Assembly: GCF_008312935.1 (NCBI RefSeq)
Contig: NZ_VSZO01000010.1
Location: 1-64,000, forward strand
Direction: 5' to 3'
Source of the DNA: Roseiconus lacunae
Lineage (GTDB): Bacteria > Planctomycetota > Planctomycetia > Pirellulales > Pirellulaceae
Length of the DNA stretch: 64,000 nt
Positions 18,901-26,997 of this stretch are shown piece after piece; the stretch's first letter is position 1; every line of letters begins with the position of its first letter. The notes beneath the pieces were generated by a model that ran no database searches, was not told the DNA's origin, and was given only the letters and a program-made list of their open reading frames with translations. The position numbers and the translations under genes are program-made.

Positions 18901-19878
18901 TTATGGATAGATCTTTGCCCAATCGTTTTTCATATTGATAACGTGCCAACCACGTTCGGGGGCCGCGTCGAGTGCCCGATCAAGCTTCCCGACCGCCGAA
19001 TCGCGATCGTATGCCCACTCACGTTGTGCATCGGTATGGTGAACTACTAGACCGAACCGAGGCCCTTGACCACTGGTGGTCCATTCGAGCATTTGGAAAT
19101 CGCCATCAGAATTGCCGGCAGCGAAAATCGGACGGCGACCGATATGGCTTTGAATTCCAACCGGCTTGCCAACCTTGTCATCGATCAGATCGACTTCGGG
19201 GAGCTTGACCAAAACGGGCACACCGTCGCGTACCTCGTACTTCATCTTCAGGCTGCTACCGACAACTTGCTCGGGCGGAATACCATAGGTGTTCTCTGCC
19301 CAAGGGCGCATGAACTCAATCCCGCCACCGGAAACAATAAACGTTTTAAAGCCGTTGTCGCGCAAGTATTCGAGCAGCTCGAGCATTGGCTGATAAACCA
19401 TTTCGTTGAAGCGTTTCCCCGTGGTGGGATGCTTTGTCGATTCCAACCAATCGCCAACCGTCGTGGAAAATTGCTCGATCGTCATTCCCGCATGCGTCGC
19501 TGCGATCAGTTGCATCAACCCCTTTTCACCCGACGCTGCCACTGCCTTCAGATCATCTTTCAAAACCGACGCGAATGGCTCCTGCGTTTTCCATTCCGGA
19601 TGATCCACCGCCAGAGTTTTGACTCGATCGATTGCAAAGAGGAGTTGAAAGTAGACCGGTTTCTCGCTCCATAGACATCCATCATTGTCGAACGTTGCGA
19701 TTCGCTCTGGTTGGGAAACAAAGTCGGGTGAATTCGGGTCGGTCACCTTCGTCACGAACGCGATGATTTCTTGCTTCACTCGTGAATCATTCCACGAAGG
19801 CAGCGGATCGTCGGCTTTGACGTTGACAACGCTGAGGACGAAAAATACAGGAGCAAGAAAAAGCAAATGGCGTTTCAC
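18901..19878 (-). CDS. Exported HAD-family phosphatase
   Basis: From the GTG at 19878 the protein has 325 residues with a signal peptide (KRHLLFLAPVFFVLSVVNVKA). Motif I is ATFDNDGCLW (D64 nucleophile, D66 acid/base), motif II is FIVSGGG, and motif III includes the GNSDGD acidic cluster. It therefore appears to be a complete HAD hydrolase with a cap insert at about 90-190. The frame remains open up to 19938, but that extension would read through a perfect-looking terminator of the preceding sulfatase gene, so the GTG is preferred. The periplasmic location and the sulfatase/porin neighbours suggest scavenging of phosphorylated organic compounds, which is inference. Confidence 0.85.
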   Translation of the reverse strand: MKRHLLFLAPVFFVLSVVNVKADDPLPSWNDSRVKQEIIAFVTKVTDPNSPDFVSQPERIATFDNDGCLWSEKPVYFQLLFAIDRVKTLAVDHPEWKTQEPFASVLKDDLKAVAASGEKGLMQLIAATHAGMTIEQFSTTVGDWLESTKHPTTGKRFNEMVYQPMLELLEYLRDNGFKTFIVSGGGIEFMRPWAENTYGIPPEQVVGSSLKMKYEVRDGVPVLVKLPEVDLIDDKVGKPVGIQSHIGRRPIFAAGNSDGDFQMLEWTTSGQGPRFGLVVHHTDAQREWAYDRDSAVGKLDRALDAAPERGWHVINMKNDWAKIYP

Positions 19879-19913
19879 TTGAGGTTCGACCGTTGATTGA
19901 GATTTCGTAGAGC

Positions 19914-19947
19914 AAAAAAAAGCGGGCACCGCAATCACGATGCCCGC
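19914..19947 (-). terminator. Rho-independent terminator of the sulfatase gene
   Basis: On the minus strand, a 10-bp stem (GCGGGCATCG, loop TGATTG, CGGTGCCCGC, one G-T pair) is followed directly by eight T residues. It starts 16 bp after the sulfatase stop, and separates that gene from the HAD gene on the same strand. Confidence 0.85.
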
Positions 19948-19962
19948 CCTCGAATCTGACAG

Positions 19963-21564
19963 TTACTTGCCGCCCACCGTCATGCTTTTAATCTGAGCTT
20001 CTAACGTCGAGAGGCTCCAGTCACCAGGTGTTTGACTTGGCGGGAAATCTTTTAGTGTCATCAGGAACTTACTCGCGACGACCTGCATTGGCCCCAGGAT
20101 GTAGGCACGATCGATAAACCAATCATGATACGTGTTCGAGTTGTGCTGTGACTTCTCAAACGGATCTCGTCGCAAATTGAACACAAGCGGCATACGAAGT
20201 TTGACGAACGGTTCTCGCCAAATCTGAAGTTGCTCCGCCCGGTTTTCAAGGTAAATCGCCTTCCAATCGCCGACGCGAACCGCACAAACTTCGCCGCCAT
20301 CGGTGACGTAGATGAACTCTTTACGCGGACAGGCTTGCTGATCTTCAAGGATGGTTTTGAAGGACCCTGCTTTGCTGAAGTAGTCGAGCATGTCGTAGCC
20401 GTCGATGTAATTCTTGTACTGACGACCATTGAGTTCGACGCCTTTTCGCAGCTGGTCCTTGATATCGGGCGCGCCGGCTGCGGCTGCGAACGTTGGCAAC
20501 CAATCCTCGTGCGATACGATGCCGTTGGAAACGACGCCGGCGGGAAACTTCTTCGGCCAACGGACGAACGCCGGGACCCGGAAAGCGCCTTCCCAATTGG
20601 AGTTTTTCTCGTTCCGGAATGGAGTCGTGCCTGCATCCGGCCAAGTGTTGTAGTGTGGCCCGTTGTCGGTCGAGTAGAGGACGATGGTGTTCTCAGCCAA
20701 TCCCATTTCATCAAGCAACTTGAGCAGTTCGCCGACATGCATGTCGTGCTCGGCCATGCCGTCGTGGTACTCATTTGAGTTCTTACCGGCAAGGTTTTTG
20801 TGCTCTTCTTTCACATGCGTACGGAAGTGCATTCGTGTGGCGTTCCACCAGCACATCCATGGCCCCCCACCTTCGTTCTTTCGCTTGATGAAGTCTTTGG
20901 CTGCGGCCAACGTTTCCTCATCAATCGTTTCCATCCGCTTCTTTGTCAAAGCACCGGTGTCTTCGATGGTTTGACCACCTTTGCCATCCGCTTTGCTCTT
21001 GATAACGCCCCGAGGACCGAACTGCTCGCGAAACGTTTTCCCGTTTGCCAACACCATGTCGCCGGGGTAATCGCGGTTCTCGGGTTCTTCTTCGGCGTTG
21101 AGGTGATAGAGATTCCCCATGAACTCATCAAAGCCGTGCATGGTGGGGAGGTGTTCATCACGGTCGCCTTGGTGGTTCTTTCCGAACTGACCGGTCGCGT
21201 AGCCTTGAGCTTTCAAGACAGTCGCAAACGTTACATCAGACTTTTGCCATCCCTGTTCGGCACCCGGCATTCCGACCTTTGTCATTCCCGTTCGCACGGG
21301 AACGTTGCCGCCCAGGAACGCGGCGCGACCCGCGGTGCAACTCTGTTGACCGTAATAATCGGTAAACGAGATACCTTCCTTTGCGATACGATCGATGTTG
21401 GGCGTTCGGTACCCCATCATGCCACGGTTGTTGTGGCTGATGTTCCACGTCCCAATGTCGTCGCCCCAGATAACCAAAATGTTCGGTTTTTCTTGAGCCG
21501 AAGCGAGACTAGAAATCGCCATCGCCAGAACGGCGGTGAGCGCACACAAACGTTTCAAAACCAT
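19963..21564 (-). CDS. Exported arylsulfatase (formylglycine-dependent, type I)
   Basis: From the ATG at 21564 the protein has 533 residues with a clear signal peptide ending near SLASAQ. The catalytic motif is SCTAGRAAF, a C-x-A-x-R form, with Cys76 to be converted to formylglycine. Metal ligands include the D-D pair in VIWGDDIG, and STDNGPH further on. The alkaline-phosphatase-like fold is complete and of the usual family length. It should hydrolyse sulfate esters in the periplasm or outside the cell; planctomycetes use many such enzymes on marine sulfated polysaccharides. The motif has Ala where most arylsulfatases have Pro, a known variant. No formylglycine-generating enzyme is encoded in the window. 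Confidence 0.93.
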   Translation of the reverse strand: MVLKRLCALTAVLAMAISSLASAQEKPNILVIWGDDIGTWNISHNNRGMMGYRTPNIDRIAKEGISFTDYYGQQSCTAGRAAFLGGNVPVRTGMTKVGMPGAEQGWQKSDVTFATVLKAQGYATGQFGKNHQGDRDEHLPTMHGFDEFMGNLYHLNAEEEPENRDYPGDMVLANGKTFREQFGPRGVIKSKADGKGGQTIEDTGALTKKRMETIDEETLAAAKDFIKRKNEGGGPWMCWWNATRMHFRTHVKEEHKNLAGKNSNEYHDGMAEHDMHVGELLKLLDEMGLAENTIVLYSTDNGPHYNTWPDAGTTPFRNEKNSNWEGAFRVPAFVRWPKKFPAGVVSNGIVSHEDWLPTFAAAAGAPDIKDQLRKGVELNGRQYKNYIDGYDMLDYFSKAGSFKTILEDQQACPRKEFIYVTDGGEVCAVRVGDWKAIYLENRAEQLQIWREPFVKLRMPLVFNLRRDPFEKSQHNSNTYHDWFIDRAYILGPMQVVASKFLMTLKDFPPSQTPGDWSLSTLEAQIKSMTVGGK

Positions 21565-21676
21565 TGATTGCGTCCCAAGGATGCGAGTTGCCAAAGTAAT
21601 CGAAAGACTTCTGTCTCATTACTCTAGCAACCAACTACGCAAGTGGTTGTGTGCGGCTCGTTAAACTTAGGGGTTT

Positions 21677-23029
21677 TTAAAACTGCACGTTCATACGCAC
21701 ACCCAATAAATAGACATCATCAAGATTCTGACGTGCTTGATCAATCCATTGAAAGTCGGGGGTGACTGAAATTGACCTCGTTATCTGTGAACGATAGTAC
21801 ATCTCCACCCCCTGACTGTCATCAATCGGACCTGCGACGGCTGCCAGGATCGGACCAACCTCATCACTCGTTCCGCTGTAGTAGTAGCCGACACCAAAGG
21901 AATCGCCTTCGCGAACGGGACTTGCGCCCCCTAAACCGACGCTTAACAGATAGTTGATAGGATTAGCCGAGTCGTCGGCTAGCCCGGCTCTCGCGAAGAA
22001 GCCCCAGTGACGATCCGAGTGACACGGATCGACCCACAACGCTTGGTCCATGTTCCAATACAGTGACCATGACCCGTCTGCCTGCGTGATGGGAATGTTT
22101 GGAAGAATCACACGTGGATCTTGCCCCAGCGAAACATAGTCGCGGCTACTCCATGTCCCCGCGAATAACTGGTGTCCAGGCTTGCCTCCGAATCGAGTCG
22201 GAAATCGCAACTCGGTTGAGAGCGCGACGCCATCAGCAAATAGCTCGTCGAATCCGTCGGAGTTGGCCGTGTCCGTTGGGTTCATGACCAAAAAATTCAG
22301 CAGGGGCTCGCCGTCAGAAACGATGACAAACCCGCATCCCAATGACGCGTAGGGAATCGTTCGCAGAGCGATCGGGTTCGCGATGAATGCGACGTTGGAG
22401 AATTGAGTGATTCCTCGACCACTCGCATAGGCATTCGCATCTCCATCAAGCGTGTCTAGCTTTCCCGCGTAAATCCCAAAGCTTTCAGACAAAAACTGGG
22501 TGAAAAGCACGTTGGTTAAGTAGAGATCGCGGCTATCGGCAACCGGTAGCTCTGTCGCGAGTGTGGGTGGGAGCAACACACCAGCGGCTTCACCAATTGA
22601 TTCACCGAATCGATGTTCGGCTCGGATCTTGACGAACAGTCCTTCCTGGATGCCCATCTTTCCGAGGTCAATATTGGCAACATAGTCGCCGTGGCCTCCG
22701 TAGCGACCGGTCTGCTCTCTCCCGCCACTGACGGTGCCGAAATAGTATTGTGTTAGGTTGTTCGACAACGTGATCCCATTGTCGGCGAGGCCAGCTTTTA
22801 ACGAACCGTACCATCCCAAATCCTGACACCCGAAAGCGTCGCAGCCAGACGCATCACAACCATGCTGGTTACAAGATACCGCCGCGCCGTCACATAACGG
22901 TGAATCACCCCAGCCGGCACAATCGATTGATTGAGCCAAAGCGGACGAGCACGCACCGATAAGTGAAAGCGATCCGAGCAAAGCAATCATCGCAGCAGCT
23001 TGCCTCGCCAACACCAACTTGCAAGTCAT
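21677..23029 (-). CDS. OprB-like carbohydrate-selective outer-membrane porin
   Basis: Starting at the ATG at 23029, the protein has 450 residues with a signal peptide (about 1-33). A cysteine-rich stretch follows with six Cys in about 32 residues (CAGWGDSPLC, VSC, HGC, SGC, FGC). The remainder is a beta-barrel sequence with alternating hydrophobic strands and a terminal Phe, as needed for outer-membrane insertion. Motifs such as GIYAGKLDTLDGDAN and the late VGYYYSGTSDEVGP fit the OprB family. It lies on the same strand as the sulfatase, 112 bp upstream of it, and so may be co-transcribed to import released sugars. The Cys-rich region is unusual for enterobacterial porins but appears in some planctomycete ones. 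Confidence 0.8.
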   Translation of the reverse strand: MTCKLVLARQAAAMIALLGSLSLIGACSSALAQSIDCAGWGDSPLCDGAAVSCNQHGCDASGCDAFGCQDLGWYGSLKAGLADNGITLSNNLTQYYFGTVSGGREQTGRYGGHGDYVANIDLGKMGIQEGLFVKIRAEHRFGESIGEAAGVLLPPTLATELPVADSRDLYLTNVLFTQFLSESFGIYAGKLDTLDGDANAYASGRGITQFSNVAFIANPIALRTIPYASLGCGFVIVSDGEPLLNFLVMNPTDTANSDGFDELFADGVALSTELRFPTRFGGKPGHQLFAGTWSSRDYVSLGQDPRVILPNIPITQADGSWSLYWNMDQALWVDPCHSDRHWGFFARAGLADDSANPINYLLSVGLGGASPVREGDSFGVGYYYSGTSDEVGPILAAVAGPIDDSQGVEMYYRSQITRSISVTPDFQWIDQARQNLDDVYLLGVRMNVQF

Positions 23030-23171
23030 TTCCCGGCCTCGTTTTCGATCCGTGTAAATGGCGTACGACTCCCTCATAACGCTCGGTTCCAGTTGCTGGT
23101 GTGGTAAAGGTTATGCAAAACACGCACGCTTGATTGGAAAAACGCGTTAGTCACCGTTCCAACTCGGTTCC

Positions 23172-23240
23172 AGGTTTAGCCACATGGCGTTCGCCACGGT
23201 TTCGGTGCAATAACCAGGGCTACGGCCCGCCGGCTGATGA
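23172..23240 (+). repeat. Intergenic palindromic element, copy E
   Basis: It contains GGTTTAGCCACATGGCG, TTCGCCACGGTTTCGGTGCA, ATAACCAGGGC and the closing GCCGGCTGATGA, matching the core of copies B and C. It is the only copy found between divergent genes; the other five lie between convergent genes. Confidence 0.75.
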
Positions 23241-23743
23241 CTCCATCCCGTTTTTTCAAAGGGGACTAGGCACTAGTCTTCGTCGACAACTCAGCCCCCC
23301 CGGTCAAGCCCTTGGCGGAATGAACCTTCCAGTCATCGGAGTACCGTCATCAATGTGCGGATTTGGCTGGTTGTAGGAGAGTTGACTAGATGAGAGACCG
23401 TGAAACGATTCGATTTGCGATCGATTACGCGCGTTTGCAGCTGATGGCCATACTTTCGGTCCCTACCTCTCGGCCTTTTACGATATCGCCGTGGCGCCGA
23501 TCCACCTATCGATCGGCTACGGGGTCGTTCGCCGACATTCCCAAGGGCCCATCGCCCCGCCCCGGCGATTTGGTTCTCTCCGTCAATTCTCCACCGAAGA
23601 AACGACACGACTTCGCCTGAAATCCAGACCGACAAGAAAGACTGATTTATACTGTTGCCTCGCTCCAATAGGAGTTCCGGGTGTAATTCATCAGTCGACG
23701 GGCGTCAGCCGATTGTCAGCTGACTGAATTGTTTAATATGAAT

Positions 23744-23757
23744 TTCACAAGTGTGAA
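23744..23757 (+). promoter_or_regulatory. Operator-like palindrome upstream of the SHD1 gene
   Basis: TTCACA-AG-TGTGAA is a perfect 6+6 inverted repeat in an AT-rich stretch, 78 bp before the start codon of the SHD1 gene. The spacing would suit a transcription-factor site, but no regulator is identified and a chance palindrome is possible. Confidence 0.25.
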
Positions 23758-23835
23758 TTTGCCCGGCCCCGTCGTCAAATAGACGTCCAACTTGAACCAC
23801 TGACCTTACCCATTGCCCATAGCATAGGCGACATC

Positions 23836-24792
23836 ATGAACCGTCACTTCGCTTGTTTTTCATTCATCGGCTCGCTCTGCATCGCAATGGCGACCTCAGC
23901 CGATGCGAAGCCAAGAACTTGGTCTAGCCTGAACGGCGAGGTTACCCTGGAAGGAGAAATGATCGCATCGAATGACTCCACGGTGATCCTGAAACGCAAA
24001 CGATCGGGGCGACTGGTGGCCGTCGAATTGGCAGAACTATCGGCCAAGGATCGCGCATTCGTAAGCGCGGCGACGACCGACGCATCCGCGGACGAGAATG
24101 CTCAGCAAAGTCCGATGCATACGTGGACGTCACGTGATGGATTAAAACTGAAAGCGAGCATCGTCGCCTACGGAAAAAAGAATTACACGCTTGGCAAAAC
24201 CCGTGGCGTGGTCACGATCAACGGCAAAGCATTCTCGGCGATGGATCCGCTTCATCAAGCCGTCGCATTGAAAGTGTTGTCAAAACTTGAGAACCAAACG
24301 TTCAATGATGAAACTGATTTAAAACGTTTTGTAAGCTTGCTCGCTGGGAAGCCTCGAACCTATCCGCTTGAGGGCGTCCTAATGGAACTCGCTTCGGGCG
24401 ACCAAATCGCCGTTCCGTTTTTTATGTTCAGTGACCAAGACCTCGAAGTTTTAAAAACGGGCTGGGAAAGTTGGCAGCAAGCAGAATCGTCAGCGCAAGA
24501 TCGCGAAAACTTGATGCTGCGATCCGAAGCGATGGACTATCAGCAATCGATGACTCAATCGAATGAACAACAAGCCGACTACCAGCGGATGGAAATGTTA
24601 AAGCTAAACATGCTCGCTGCTCGGACCGGCCTGACTTCCATTTGGGAAGTTCAAATGAAACCCAACCCCGGAGTTTATGGTCGGCCATTCAGCGTCATGG
24701 TTCCCGCCGACAATAGCAAGATTGCAACACAAATGGTCCTGCCAAACTATCCGGGCTACTCTTTGATCGGAGTTCGAAAGGCAAGTCGGTAA
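23836..24792 (+). CDS. Exported protein with two SHD1-like domains
   Basis: The 318-residue protein has a signal peptide (about 1-24). A first SHD1-like segment is at about 27-75 (RTWSSLNGEVTLEGEM, VILKRKRSGRLVAVELAELSAKDRAF) and a related second one at about 95-150 (HTWTSRDGLKLKASIV). SHD1 (the SLA1 homology domain) is frequent in planctomycete exported proteins, where it probably mediates protein contacts. The C-terminal half is helical and Met/Gln-rich (YQQSMTQSNEQQADYQRMEM). It has no enzymatic motif. It stands alone between the two porin genes, facing the DcaP-like gene convergently; any role at the envelope is inference. Confidence 0.8.
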   Translation: MNRHFACFSFIGSLCIAMATSADAKPRTWSSLNGEVTLEGEMIASNDSTVILKRKRSGRLVAVELAELSAKDRAFVSAATTDASADENAQQSPMHTWTSRDGLKLKASIVAYGKKNYTLGKTRGVVTINGKAFSAMDPLHQAVALKVLSKLENQTFNDETDLKRFVSLLAGKPRTYPLEGVLMELASGDQIAVPFFMFSDQDLEVLKTGWESWQQAESSAQDRENLMLRSEAMDYQQSMTQSNEQQADYQRMEMLKLNMLAARTGLTSIWEVQMKPNPGVYGRPFSVMVPADNSKIATQMVLPNYPGYSLIGVRKASR

Positions 24793-25222
24793 CGTAGTAC
24801 AACTTGACTTGGGCCAAGCGATTCAGTTGTTCGCAACGGCTAACGAGCTATCGACGTTTCATCAACTGACGTCGATCGTGTTGTCAGCCAACTGATGCAT
24901 GCCAACCTGTGAGCCGCAGGTCCCGCATTTGCCTCCTATTTGCTACAGAGGCCCGAGGCACGCTTAGTCTTGATCAAATGTTTGGGAGCATTTAATCAGC
25001 CAGCGTGCATATGCCTCGATTTTTGCTCGAGATCCGTGACTAACGCCATTCGGCTAGTCCTCATTTAAGATGTCAACGGAGCACCAGCGTTGTCGGCTCT
25101 TGGGTCTCGCCACGCACTCTGACGCCCTGGATTCGTGGAACGAACGGCGACTTTTACTCAATCGACCAACCGCCGATGACTGCTCGTGCAACCCAAGCCA
25201 GATTTCGGACTTGGACGCGGCG
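24793..25222. other. Convergent intergenic region with hairpin and repeat
   Basis: This 430-bp gap contains an 8-bp perfect stem (ATCGACGT at 24850-24857, ACGTCGAT at 24869-24876) that could end the SHD1 transcript, though no U-tract follows. It also contains palindromic element copy F (24993-25070). The remaining 150 bp before the porin stop show nothing recognisable. Confidence 0.45.
24993..25070 (-). repeat. Intergenic palindromic element, copy F (diverged)
   Basis: On the minus strand it opens with TCTTAAATGAGGACTAGCCG, then AATGGCGTTAGTCACGGAT, and closes with CGCTGGCTGATTAAA. Spacing matches copy C along its whole length, but the loop and inner arms have drifted. It lies between convergent genes. 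Confidence 0.7.
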
Positions 25223-26656
25223 CTAAGGAAGATAGAAACCAAACGACATTTGCAATCGGTGAGCATCCGCTTGCTGGCGATTGTGATTCTCACGCAAACC
25301 GTAGAGATACTCCAGTCCGCCAAACAATCGTTGGTATGGCGAGTAGATCAGGTTCACAGCCAAATAGTCGGTACGGCGCAGGTTTGTCGCTTCTTGGCCC
25401 GGTAAATCTTCCAGGGTGAGTTGGCTGAACGTCATGTTGCTGGTAAGGCAATCTGTCCACGAGTGCTTGCAGCCGATCATCCATCCGAACATTGGCAAAA
25501 TTGCCGCCGAATTCGGACCGGTCGAGACAACGTCGGGAGACCCCCGGTAGCTTCCGATCCCTTCTCCAACGGTCAACTGAGAATACACACGGGTGCATTC
25601 GGTCAGATGGACGGATCCGGTCAAATTGACGCCCCAACCGGTCCCGGTCAGTACCGGTTGCCCTGCCGGTTGAAAACCAATCTTTCGGACAAGGAATGCT
25701 GCTTGAGTTTCCGCAAACTCGCCATCAAAGCGAAGGTGGCTGATGATATCGGGAGACTCTGTCCTTCCTTGTCCCGCGAGGTTAACCGGAATATCAATAT
25801 CGATCGTCGGGTCTTCCACCGAAACGGCCCATTTCCAATCACTGTCGCCAAGCGGTTGTGTGAAACGCATCAACCCTTGCCGACGGTTCACGTTCGATAC
25901 GGCCCCTTCGAAATCGAGCGTCTGCGGGACGGCCGATGAATCGGTGAACGTTGTCCAAGTCTGTCCCACCGTAAAACGCCCCAGTGTGCCATAGGCATGA
26001 CGCAGCCGGAGCGAACCATTTTCCCCGTCATTGCCGCCGAAAAAATCCGATTCAATGTAAGCCCGCGCTACCTCACGATTCACTCGCCAGCGGGTGTCAA
26101 AACTTAAACGCGACTGCTTCGCATGAAACCTGGCGTTCTCATAGTCTGCGGCACCGATTGGAATCTGCGTGGTATCAAATGAGTCTTCGCTATCGATGGG
26201 ATCAAAGTCCGTGATGAAGTCGGCCTTGATAAATCCCCCGATCTTCAGTGCGGCGTTTTCACCGAGAATGACGATCCCGCCGGAAAAATCCGGGAACGAA
26301 GTAAAGTTATTGTCCGCTTGGTTAAGAGAGTTTCCGTCGAACGCTTCGGTTCGAAATCCGGCAGCACTCGTCGAAGCCGTGTTCGGCTGAAGCAATGCGT
26401 CAAGATCAATCGGTGCCTGTTCGACCGATGGCTCAATCACCTGAGGCAAGGCCGAAGTCTCAACACCAGGCCCCATGGTATCTGCGGCCAGACCCGCCTT
26501 GCCGGCTTGCGATTGGTCGCCGCTCAACAGCCCCGCAATGCTATCCTGCCCAACCGAAGGGCCACACCAACAGTTCACGATCGCAGCCAACAAAAGCGAC
26601 CGGACGATGGACGTTTGTCGTACCATCCGAGAGACCGCTTGAGCAATCGTTTCCAT
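25223..26656 (-). CDS. DcaP-like outer-membrane porin
   Basis: From the ATG at 26656 the protein has 477 residues, with a signal segment (VRSLLLAAIVNCWCGPSVGQ), a low-complexity linker to about 110, and then a beta-barrel. The barrel start GGFIKADFITDFDPIDSEDS, followed by FHAKQSRLSFDTRWRVNREV, is the hallmark of DcaP-type trimeric porins, and the chain ends in the strand QMSFGFYLP. Members of this group take up small negatively charged solutes in other bacteria; the substrate here is unknown. An in-frame ATG ten codons downstream is an alternative start. Upstream on the same strand, a terminator at 26907-26969 isolates it from the next gene. Confidence 0.82.
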   Translation of the reverse strand: METIAQAVSRMVRQTSIVRSLLLAAIVNCWCGPSVGQDSIAGLLSGDQSQAGKAGLAADTMGPGVETSALPQVIEPSVEQAPIDLDALLQPNTASTSAAGFRTEAFDGNSLNQADNNFTSFPDFSGGIVILGENAALKIGGFIKADFITDFDPIDSEDSFDTTQIPIGAADYENARFHAKQSRLSFDTRWRVNREVARAYIESDFFGGNDGENGSLRLRHAYGTLGRFTVGQTWTTFTDSSAVPQTLDFEGAVSNVNRRQGLMRFTQPLGDSDWKWAVSVEDPTIDIDIPVNLAGQGRTESPDIISHLRFDGEFAETQAAFLVRKIGFQPAGQPVLTGTGWGVNLTGSVHLTECTRVYSQLTVGEGIGSYRGSPDVVSTGPNSAAILPMFGWMIGCKHSWTDCLTSNMTFSQLTLEDLPGQEATNLRRTDYLAVNLIYSPYQRLFGGLEYLYGLRENHNRQQADAHRLQMSFGFYLP

Positions 26657-26997
26657 ACCGACAGGTAAGTTTCGTGGAGCCAAATGTCCCGATCATCGGA
26701 TCGCTAGACGATGCTCCCCAGACGGAAGCTTTTAGCTAATTCGGATCATTCGACACCAAACTTGACATCGCCTGCGATTTTCGCCGGTTTAGTTCAAGAA
26801 GGCAGAATCTATTTCGCAGAGGGAGAAGGGCCCGTATCCGATCCGGCTCTCCCTTGGGCCAACAATCTGCACCGATCACAAGTCCACACCGCGTTTCAAT
26901 CGGCACAAAAAAATCGCCGACCAATCATGTTTCAAAAGCAGACTTTCGAAACAGCTTTGGCCGGCGATTAAAAGAACACAGTCGTAGTCGTGCTGCA
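26657..26997. other. Porin leader region with upstream terminator
   Basis: These 341 bp between two minus-strand genes hold the terminator of the upstream gene (26907-26969) and then about 250 bp of presumed promoter and leader for the DcaP-like porin. No other gene or repeat copy is visible. Confidence 0.5.
26907..26969 (-). terminator. Rho-independent terminator after the exported unknown gene
   Basis: On the minus strand, a 13-bp stem (AATCGCCGGCCAA pairing with TTGGTCGGCGATT, one G-T pair) encloses a smaller GTTTC/GAAAC hairpin and is followed by seven T residues. It begins 28 bp after the stop codon. Confidence 0.8.

Larger units (their letters stand above)
23030..23835. other. Long divergent intergenic region
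   Basis: About 800 bp lie between the porin (leftward) and the SHD1 gene (rightward). The region contains palindromic element copy E (23172-23240) and an operator-like inverted repeat near 23744-23757. Several short frames are open on both strands between 23330 and 23730, but none has a recognisable domain or a convincing start. It presumably holds promoters for both flanking genes. Confidence 0.5.

Noticed and set aside
23333-23668. 111-codon minus-strand frame in the porin-SHD1 gap
   Set aside because: It has Arg-rich composition and no domain, and lies in a promoter region; not supported.
26340-26360. GGTTCGAAATCC, resembling a tRNA T-loop
   Set aside because: It lies in the porin coding sequence, and no cloverleaf can be formed around it.
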